Source: Chloroflexota bacterium
GTDB taxonomy: Bacteria; Chloroflexota; Dehalococcoidia; Bin125
DNA: 11,890 bases
Assembly: GCA_026705105.1 (NCBI GenBank)
Contig: JAPPBK010000362.1
Span: 1-11,890, forward strand
Direction of reading: 5' to 3'
The notes under the pieces were generated by a model. It was not told where the DNA came from. It was given only the letters and a program-made list of their open reading frames with translations, and searched no databases. The translations under genes and the position numbers were made by a program. Position 1 is the first letter of the stretch; every line of letters starts with the position of its first letter. Of the stretch, positions 6,263-11,890 are shown in pieces.

Positions 6263-9145
6263 TCAGCCGGTGTTTCGCAGCCCGGCGGCGACGCCGTTGA
6301 CGCTTCGCAGGATGGCTTCCAGCGTGTCCGCGTACTCGGGATCGCTGTCGGGCAGGTCTCGGATGCGGCCGAGCAGATCGACCTGCAGGAAGCTCAGGGC
6401 GTCGACGTACGGGTTGCGCAGCGCGATTGAGCGTTGCAACACCGGCGACTCATCCAGCAGCCGGTCCTGGCCGGACAACCGGTTGACCGTGTCGACTGTT
6501 CGAACGTACTCGTCGCGCAGGCGTCCGAAAGTGCGCAGGTCCTGGTCGCCGTCTCCCAGCGTGCGCGCATAGTGTTCGGCGACGCCGAAGTCCGCCTTGG
6601 CCAGCACCATCTCCACGTTGGAGAGCAGCGTGGCGAAGAACGGCCAACGGTCGCGCATGTCCTTGAGCAAGGCTTCGCCGGCGCTCCCGTGACGCGTGAT
6701 GAACTCGTCGAGCGCCGTGCCGACTCCCATCCAGCCGGTGATTACGTGGCGGGTCTGCATCCAGGCAAAGACCCATGGAATCGCGCGCAGCGATGTGAGC
6801 GAGGCGTCGGAGCCGGGACGGAAGGTCGGGCGTGAGCCGATGGCCAGATTGCCCAGCATGCCGATCGGCGTCACCCGCTGGAAGTAGGCGTGCAGGTCAG
6901 TGTTTTCAACCACATTCGACCGATAGGCGTACTGGGCAATCTCCGAGAGTTCATCCATCGCGGCGTGATAGCGCTCCCGCTCGGCGTCGGGCGTGTCGTC
7001 GTGGTCTCGGTCAAAGCGCTTGACCAGCGACGCCGCCAGGGACTGTTCGAGATTCCACTTGGCCAGCCCGGGCATGCCGTAGGTGAACTGGATCATCTCG
7101 CCCTGCTCGGTGAATTTGATCCCACCCTCGGTGGTATGCGGAGGCAGCGCGAGGATGGCGTCGTGCGATGGCCCGCCGCCACGGCTCACGGTGCCGCCGC
7201 GGCCGTGAAAGAACATCAGCTTGATGCCGGCCTCGCGCGCAACCTCGTGCATCAGGTCCTGCGCCCGGTAGAGACCCCAGAGCGAGGGCAGCACGCCGGC
7301 GTCCTTGGCCGAGTCCGAGTAACCGACCATCACTTCTTGCAAGTTGTCGTGCGCCCGGAGATGTCGCCGATAGGCATCGTGCGAGAACAGAGAGCGCAAC
7401 ACCGACGGCGCACGGTCGAGGTCGGCGACGCGCTCGAACAGCGGCGCGATCCGAATCTGCCCGCCGGGCGCGCGTAAGTCGATGTCGTTGAGACCCGCCT
7501 GGCGCGCGACCAGCACCGGTGCGAGTACGTCGGCCGCGGTCTCGCTCATCGAGACGATGCAGGTCTGCATGGCCTCCGGCCCGCAGATGCGTTGAATGCG
7601 GCGCGCGGTGCGGAATCGCCTCAGCGTCTCGTCGTCGTGCGTCGACATGGCATGTCCGACCGGGAAGTAGTCCCGATCCAGTTCGCCGGCAAGGAACTGT
7701 TCGCGTTGGACCTTGTTCAGCTCCAGGTAACTGCCGCCGGGCGGCTGAATGTCGAGCCCCTCGAGTACCGCATTGGCCGCGGCGTGGAAGCGGTCGGCGT
7801 GATCGCGGATGTCGAGCGCAGCAAGGTGAAAGCCGAACGCGCGGGCGCGGTCAATCAACGGCTGCACCACGGTGTCGGCAGCGGCGTCCGCGCCATGCAG
7901 GCGCAGGCTCTCCGAGATCGACTCGAGATCGTCCACGTATTCCTGCGCGGAGTCGTACGGCAGGCCATCCGGCTCTTCGGAAGCGAGCCGCGCGTCATGG
8001 ATGTTGGCGGCCCGCGTGTCGAGCAGCGCGTAGTCGGCCTCGAGCGTCGCTTGCAGCCTGGCCGTCATGTATCGAATCTTGTGCCGATACCGCTCGGCCT
8101 GATTGCGGTGCTTGAGTCGTTCCTCGATCCGCGGCATGCGCCGCTCGTCGCGCCTGAGCGATTCTTCCAGACCGGCCGAGGATGAGACGCGGCGAGCGGA
8201 GTGCGGGAGCATGGTGTCCATCGCGCGGACCGCCTGGACATGCAACCGCAGCACCCGCGCGCGCATGGTCAGCGCGGTTTGCCAGGTCAAGTCGGGCGTC
8301 ACGTTGGGATTGCCGTCGGCGTCGCCGCCCATCCACGAGCCGAGCACCACGGGCGCCGGCGATTCCGAGGCTGTAACACCGGTCGCTCGACGGAATCGCG
8401 CCGTCACGTCGGGCACCGCGTCCCAGAGCGTGGTCTCGAACGTCCGCAGCAGCAACCGCGACTCTTCCAGCACGGTCGGGCGCCGATGACGCAGGTGATC
8501 GGCCTGCCAGAGCCCCTCGATGAGCGTTCGCAGCGAGGCGTCGATCTCCTCCAGCTCCGCCGGGATCGCATGTTCACGCTCGAGCAAGAGTTGGTGGACG
8601 TCCTGGAGCGTGCCCAGCATGGTCAGCCGCTGGGACTCGGTCGGATGGGCGGTGAACACCGGTTGCAGGTGGATTCCGGCCGCATGCGCGCGAATCACCG
8701 TGTCATCGAATCCGCGCGCCATGAGCTGCTCGACGACCGCAGGCAGCGAACGTGGCGCGACGTGATTGTTGCCGGAACGCAGGCGCCGGCGTCGAATCCG
8801 GTGCGCTTCCTCAGCCGTGTTGGTCAGCAGGAAGTAGGTCAGGAACGCGTTACCGACCTCCGCCGCCAACCAGAGCGGCCATCCATGCACCAGCTCCACG
8901 ATCTCTGCGGTGAGCTGGGGCTCCGGATCCTGGCGGACACCGCGGCGTCGCTGCGCGAGGCCGCGCAGTTGCTCGACCGCGTTGAACACCTCTTCACCGT
9001 CAACGCGGCGAATCGTGTTGCCCAGCATGCTGCTGAGCAGCCGGACATCCGCTGCCAGCGGGGCGTCAACCAGTCGGCGGTCCTGATTGGCTTGCGCCGC
9101 CGCCTCAATCGTCGTGCGTGCGCTTCCCTGAAGCTGCGAGGCCAC
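6263..9145 (-). CDS. ppc: Phosphoenolpyruvate carboxylase
   Basis: Complete 960-residue PEP carboxylase, which makes oxaloacetate from PEP and bicarbonate and so replenishes the TCA cycle in the cytoplasm. Catalytic landmarks are FTAHPTE (164-170) with His167 (E. coli His138), GSWMGGDADGNPNVTP (269-284), GYSDSAKDAG (608-617) with Lys614 (E. coli Lys546), and FHGRGGTVSRGGGP (646-659) with Arg649 and Arg655. The C-terminus is the invariant RNTG. Residues binding the feedback inhibitor L-aspartate in E. coli (Arg587, Lys773, Arg832, Asn881) align with Arg655, Lys850, Arg910 and Asn958, so aspartate inhibition is likely retained. It is longer than the E. coli enzyme (883), partly from an N-terminal extension, and within family range. 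The start is GTG at 9143-9145, preceded by a purine-rich GAGGGGGGTGA. It is divergent from the S9 peptidase and converges on the methyltransferase, with 45 bases between the ends and no convincing terminator. Confidence 0.98.
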   Translation of the reverse strand: MASQLQGSARTTIEAAAQANQDRRLVDAPLAADVRLLSSMLGNTIRRVDGEEVFNAVEQLRGLAQRRRGVRQDPEPQLTAEIVELVHGWPLWLAAEVGNAFLTYFLLTNTAEEAHRIRRRRLRSGNNHVAPRSLPAVVEQLMARGFDDTVIRAHAAGIHLQPVFTAHPTESQRLTMLGTLQDVHQLLLEREHAIPAELEEIDASLRTLIEGLWQADHLRHRRPTVLEESRLLLRTFETTLWDAVPDVTARFRRATGVTASESPAPVVLGSWMGGDADGNPNVTPDLTWQTALTMRARVLRLHVQAVRAMDTMLPHSARRVSSSAGLEESLRRDERRMPRIEERLKHRNQAERYRHKIRYMTARLQATLEADYALLDTRAANIHDARLASEEPDGLPYDSAQEYVDDLESISESLRLHGADAAADTVVQPLIDRARAFGFHLAALDIRDHADRFHAAANAVLEGLDIQPPGGSYLELNKVQREQFLAGELDRDYFPVGHAMSTHDDETLRRFRTARRIQRICGPEAMQTCIVSMSETAADVLAPVLVARQAGLNDIDLRAPGGQIRIAPLFERVADLDRAPSVLRSLFSHDAYRRHLRAHDNLQEVMVGYSDSAKDAGVLPSLWGLYRAQDLMHEVAREAGIKLMFFHGRGGTVSRGGGPSHDAILALPPHTTEGGIKFTEQGEMIQFTYGMPGLAKWNLEQSLAASLVKRFDRDHDDTPDAERERYHAAMDELSEIAQYAYRSNVVENTDLHAYFQRVTPIGMLGNLAIGSRPTFRPGSDASLTSLRAIPWVFAWMQTRHVITGWMGVGTALDEFITRHGSAGEALLKDMRDRWPFFATLLSNVEMVLAKADFGVAEHYARTLGDGDQDLRTFGRLRDEYVRTVDTVNRLSGQDRLLDESPVLQRSIALRNPYVDALSFLQVDLLGRIRDLPDSDPEYADTLEAILRSVNGVAAGLRNTG

Positions 9146-9233
9146 GTCTCACCCCCCTCGCGATGTGTCTGCGCGAGCTGATCACAGATCCTCGCCTACG
9201 ATGATTGCAGGTTTAGGGAGGAATGGGGCAACG
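9146..9233. promoter_or_regulatory. Divergent intergenic region between ppc and the S9 peptidase gene
   Basis: These 88 bases separate the ppc GTG from the peptidase ATG. The minus strand has GAGGGGGGTGA just before the ppc start. The plus strand has TACGAT (9197-9202), a plausible -10 element, but no recognisable -35 at 16-18 bases upstream. GGAGG (9217-9221) is the ribosome-binding site that places the peptidase start. The -10 call is tentative. Confidence 0.45.
9217..9221 (+). promoter_or_regulatory. Shine-Dalgarno site that decides the peptidase start
   Basis: GGAGG lies 12 bases upstream of ATG 9234, slightly longer than usual. It favours that start over the GTG at 9165, which has no such site and would add 23 residues not typical of the family. 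The next ATG (9246) would be 24 bases away, too far. Confidence 0.6.
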
Positions 9234-11204
9234 ATGAGTGAACACATGGGCAATCCGACAGTCGCGCCCTACGGCTCCTGGGCATCCCCGGTCGCGACCG
9301 AGATGCTGACCCAGGGCGCACTGCGCTTCGATGAGTTTGATGTCGACGGTGACGACCTCTACTGGGTCGAATCGCGACCGGACGAGCGCGGCCGCTACGC
9401 GGCGATGCGTTACTCGGCATCGGGGGACCTGAGCGAGATCACCACGCCCGACTACAGCGCCCGCACGCTGGTCCACGAGTACGGCGGCGGCTCGCTCGCA
9501 GTGTCAAACGGCGTCGCCTACTTCTCCAACTTCAGCGACCAGCGTCTCTATCGACGCGACGTAGACGGTTCGGGCGAAGCGACGCCGCTGACTCCCGAGA
9601 TCGCCGTCCGCTACGCGGATGCGACAGTTGACGACAAACGCGGACGGCTGATCTGCGTGGCTGAGGATCACCGCCGCGAGGGCTTGGAGGCCGAACACTA
9701 CCTCGCCTCGATCCCGACCGACGGCAGCGCATCGGACGCGGACGACATCGTCCGGCTGCACGAGGGCTTCGACTTCTGCTCCTCGCCTCGGCTCAGTCCC
9801 GACGGTCGGCGGCTCGCCTGGATCTGTTGGAATCACCCAAACATGCCCTGGGACGCGACCGAACTCTGGCTCGCCGAGGTTGCGGCCAACGGCGCGCTCC
9901 TGGCTCCGCGCCGGATCGCCGCCGATGCGAAGGGGAGCGTCTCGATCATCGAGCCGCAATGGGGACCCGACGGGACGTTGTACTGCGTATCGGACGAGTC
10001 GGGTTGGTGGAACATCCAGCGCTGGACCGGCGCCGAGCTTGTTCCCGTGCTGGCAATGGAGGCGGAGTTCGGCCAGCCGCAATGGGAGTTTTCGATGTCC
10101 AGCTACGCGGTGATGGACGAGTGCTGCATCGTGGCGCAGTACGGCAACGCCAACGGACGTCGGCTCGGCGTGGTTGACGTCGAGGCGGGCGAGCTGCGGG
10201 AGATTGATACGCCGTTCAGCACGTTCGGCTTCTTCACGGCTGCGGTCGGCCCGCGAGCCATCTGCGCCGCAGCCGGACCCGACGTCGGCGCGGCGATCGT
10301 GGCCATCGATGTGGACAACGGCGAGATCGAGACGCTGCGCGCCTCGGCAGCGCCCGATGTCGACCCCGCATACTTCTCCCGGGCCGAAGCGATCACCTAC
10401 CCCACCGCCGACGGGCTCATCTCGCACGCCTACTTCTATGCGCCGACCAACCCTGACTTCGCGGGTCCCGACGGCGAGAAGCCGCCGCTCGTGACGTTCA
10501 TCCACGGGGGACCGACGAGTGCGACCAATCCCGGCTTCGCCCTGGCGATCCAGTACTGGACCACGCGGGGATTCGCCGTGGTCGACGTCAACTATCGAGG
10601 ATCGACCGGATACGGCACCGAGTACCGGCGCCAGCTCAACGGCAACTGGGGCATTGCCGACCGCGAGGACTGCGAAGCGGCGGCACAGTACCTGGTCGAG
10701 CGCGGCGACGTCGACCCGAATCGGTTGGCGATCCGCGGCGGCTCGGCGGGCGGCTACACCACGCTCTGCGCGCTCACGTTCGGCGATGTGTTCACCGCCG
10801 GCGCGTCCTACTACGGCGTCTCAGACGCGGCCGCGCTGGCCGAGGACACGCACAAGTTCGAGTCTCGCTACCTCGACTCGCTGTTTGGGCCCTATCCCGA
10901 GCGGGCTGAGCTGTACGAGCAGCGCTCGCCGATTCACTCCGTCGACCGGCTCTCCTGCCCGGTCATTTTCCTACAGGGCCTGGAAGACAAGATCGTGCCG
11001 CCTAACCAGGCCGAGCGGATGGTGGACGCGCTGCGCAAGAAGGGTCTGCCCGTTGCCTACATCGCGTTCGAGGGCGAGCAGCACGGATTCCGGCAGGCGG
11101 CCAACATTCAGCGCGCGACCGAGGCGGAGCTCGACTTCTACGGGCGCATCTTTGGATTCAGTCCGGCCGGAGAGATTGAGCCGGTCGAGATTGAGAACCT
11201 GTAG
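9234..11204 (+). CDS. S9-family serine peptidase (acylaminoacyl / dipeptidyl peptidase type)
   Basis: The 656-residue product matches prolyl-oligopeptidase-clan enzymes, which cleave or trim short peptides behind a beta-propeller gate. The N-terminus starts with the family-typical APYGSWASPV (11-20), and about residues 25-375 form the propeller, with blades such as SPRLSPDGRRLAWICWNHP (184-202) and PQWGPDGTLYCVSDESG (241-257). The alpha/beta-hydrolase domain follows: FIHGGPTS (422-429, oxyanion region), NYRGSTGYG (453-461), nucleophile Ser504 in RGGSAGGY, Asp585 in GLEDKIVPP and His617 in EQHGFR. No signal peptide or membrane segment is seen, so it is cytoplasmic. The start is ATG 9234, with GGAGG upstream. 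Its stop TAG shares its last base with the GTG start of the amidase, so the two are likely cotranscribed and coupled in peptide or amide breakdown. Family is secure; exact specificity is not. Confidence 0.94.
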   Translation: MSEHMGNPTVAPYGSWASPVATEMLTQGALRFDEFDVDGDDLYWVESRPDERGRYAAMRYSASGDLSEITTPDYSARTLVHEYGGGSLAVSNGVAYFSNFSDQRLYRRDVDGSGEATPLTPEIAVRYADATVDDKRGRLICVAEDHRREGLEAEHYLASIPTDGSASDADDIVRLHEGFDFCSSPRLSPDGRRLAWICWNHPNMPWDATELWLAEVAANGALLAPRRIAADAKGSVSIIEPQWGPDGTLYCVSDESGWWNIQRWTGAELVPVLAMEAEFGQPQWEFSMSSYAVMDECCIVAQYGNANGRRLGVVDVEAGELREIDTPFSTFGFFTAAVGPRAICAAAGPDVGAAIVAIDVDNGEIETLRASAAPDVDPAYFSRAEAITYPTADGLISHAYFYAPTNPDFAGPDGEKPPLVTFIHGGPTSATNPGFALAIQYWTTRGFAVVDVNYRGSTGYGTEYRRQLNGNWGIADREDCEAAAQYLVERGDVDPNRLAIRGGSAGGYTTLCALTFGDVFTAGASYYGVSDAAALAEDTHKFESRYLDSLFGPYPERAELYEQRSPIHSVDRLSCPVIFLQGLEDKIVPPNQAERMVDALRKKGLPVAYIAFEGEQHGFRQAANIQRATEAELDFYGRIFGFSPAGEIEPVEIENL

Positions 11205-11890
11205 TGCCTGAGATTCAGGAACTGACCGCTAGCGCGCTGCGAAGCGCCTACCTGAGCAATGAGCTCTCTCCTGTCGAAGTGACCGCGGCGTTGTTGGATC
11301 GGATCGACCGGCTCAATCCCGGCCTCCGTGCGTTTGTGGCGCTCTGTCCCGAGGAGGCAATGTCGGCGGCCCGATACGCAGAAGCGGAGATTCGCCGCGC
11401 GGATCCGTATCGAACACCGCCCCTGTTCGGCGTGCCGATCACGATCAAGGACCTGGTCGATGTCGCCGGCATGCCGACGACCATGGGATCGCTTGTGACC
11501 ACCCGAGAGCCAGCAGCCAACGATGAAGCCTTCGTCGAGTCGTTGCGTGGCGCGGGCGCGATCATTCTGGGTAAGACCAACACCTCGGAGTTCGGTCTGG
11601 CCGCGCAGACCAGTAATCGGCTGGGAGAACCGTGCGCGAACCCGTGGGATTCGGAGCGCACGGCCGGCGGCTCAAGCGGCGGCGCAGCTGCGGCCTGTGC
11701 GGCCGGGCTCGGTCCGCTGCATCACGGAACCGACGGCGGTGGGTCAGTCCGCGTGCCCGCCGCCTGCTGCGGTGTGTTCGGGTTCAAACCCACGGGGCGA
11801 CGGATTCCCCGTCGCAGCCGCGGCGCTGGGATGTCTCAGATCTCGAGCGACGGCGTACTGGCGCGATCAGTCGTGGACATTGCAATGATG
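11204..11890 (+). CDS. Amidase-signature family hydrolase, truncated by the right edge
   Basis: A GTG at 11204-11206 opens a frame of 229 codons that is still open at the last base, so the 3' part is missing (full-length amidases are about 450-500 residues). The N-terminal part resembles the family: LFGVPITIKDL (74-84) with catalytic Lys82, and KTNTSEFG (124-131). The amidase signature runs from NPWDSERTAGGSSGG (146-160) to GTDGGGSVRVPAACCG (175-190), with cis-Ser157 and nucleophile Ser181. The spacings Lys82-Ser157 (75) and Ser157-Ser181 (24) equal those of the FAAH triad (142, 217, 241), so the active site is intact. The GTG overlaps the peptidase stop by one base (TAGTG) and lacks its own clear Shine-Dalgarno, pointing to translational coupling. 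It may hydrolyse a small amide. The GatA subunit of the tRNA amidotransferase is a relative, but no gatB or gatC is visible here. Confidence 0.92.
   Translation, partial: MPEIQELTASALRSAYLSNELSPVEVTAALLDRIDRLNPGLRAFVALCPEEAMSAARYAEAEIRRADPYRTPPLFGVPITIKDLVDVAGMPTTMGSLVTTREPAANDEAFVESLRGAGAIILGKTNTSEFGLAAQTSNRLGEPCANPWDSERTAGGSSGGAAAACAAGLGPLHHGTDGGGSVRVPAACCGVFGFKPTGRRIPRRSRGAGMSQISSDGVLARSVVDIAMM

Noticed and set aside
6817..6843. Apparent loss of the aspartate-inhibition lysine in PEP carboxylase (Phe775 in SRPTFRP)
   Set aside because: On checking spacing from the C-terminus, E. coli Lys773 aligns with Lys850 in EMVLAKAD, which is conserved; Phe775 is a different position.
8201..9181. Plus-strand open frame (326 codons) opposite the 5' half of ppc
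   Set aside because: It is antisense to strongly conserved PEP carboxylase sequence and its translation shows no domain.
9165..9233. GTG-initiated extension of the S9 peptidase
   Set aside because: It lacks a ribosome-binding site, would run into the ppc leader, and the family normally begins close to the PYGSW motif; ATG 9234 is better placed behind GGAGG.
9504..10505. Minus-strand open frame (333 codons) opposite the S9 peptidase
   Set aside because: It shadows the propeller-coding part of a clear gene, has low-complexity Arg/Gly/Val composition and no family motif.
1..11890. CRISPR arrays, tRNA/rRNA genes, insertion sequences, phage or defence genes
   Set aside because: No regularly spaced repeats, cloverleaf-like sequences, transposase motifs or terminal inverted repeats were seen; the window is filled with metabolic genes.

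Overview
The window is ordinary-looking, gene-dense chromosomal DNA from a high-GC bacterium (about two thirds G+C by eye, with a strong G/C bias at third codon positions). The gene set is CaiB/BaiF CoA-transferase, divergent acyl-CoA-dehydrogenase-fold flavoproteins, a PurB/PcaB-type lyase, an HU-family protein with a GPG motif, PEP carboxylase, a cytoplasmic S9 peptidase and an amidase. This would suit an environmental Chloroflexota or actinobacterial lineage with a catabolic lifestyle, but the lineage is an inference and no marker gene settles it. No rRNA, tRNA, CRISPR array, insertion sequence or phage gene is visible. No stretch longer than about 140 bases lacks a gene.

Layout. (a) 1-1444, minus strand: a fumarase/aspartase-superfamily lyase (80-1444), followed 31 bases downstream by the first 16 codons of a second gene (1-48) that leaves the window. 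(b) 1507-3888, plus strand, divergent from (a): a class III CoA-transferase and, 18 bases later, an acyl-CoA-dehydrogenase homologue lacking the usual catalytic acid. (c) 3889-5417, minus strand, converging on (b) with no intergenic base: an HU-family DNA-binding protein (5100-5417) followed by another acyl-CoA-dehydrogenase-fold protein (3889-5082), also without the catalytic glutamate. (d) 5555-6217, plus strand: a class I SAM-dependent O-methyltransferase, divergent from the HU gene. (e) 6263-9145, minus strand: a full-length phosphoenolpyruvate carboxylase. (f) 9234-11890, plus strand, divergent from ppc: an S9-family acylaminoacyl/dipeptidyl peptidase overlapped by one base by an amidase-signature hydrolase that runs off the right edge.

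How the genes may fit together. Blocks (a)-(c) read as catabolic enzymes acting on CoA thioesters, or on aromatic or dicarboxylic substrates: CoA transfer, flavin-dependent oxidation or oxygenation, and a beta-elimination or cycloisomerisation lyase. No substrate can be assigned from sequence. PEP carboxylase replenishes oxaloacetate and is housekeeping. The peptidase and amidase pair suggests use of peptides and amides and is probably translationally coupled.

No clearly undescribed system is apparent. The points most worth a second look are the two acyl-CoA-dehydrogenase homologues lacking the catalytic base, the HU gene placed upstream of one of them, the zero-spacing convergent gene ends, a perfect 10-bp hairpin near the start of one coding region, and an 11-bp tandem repeat in the HU/methyltransferase divergent region.
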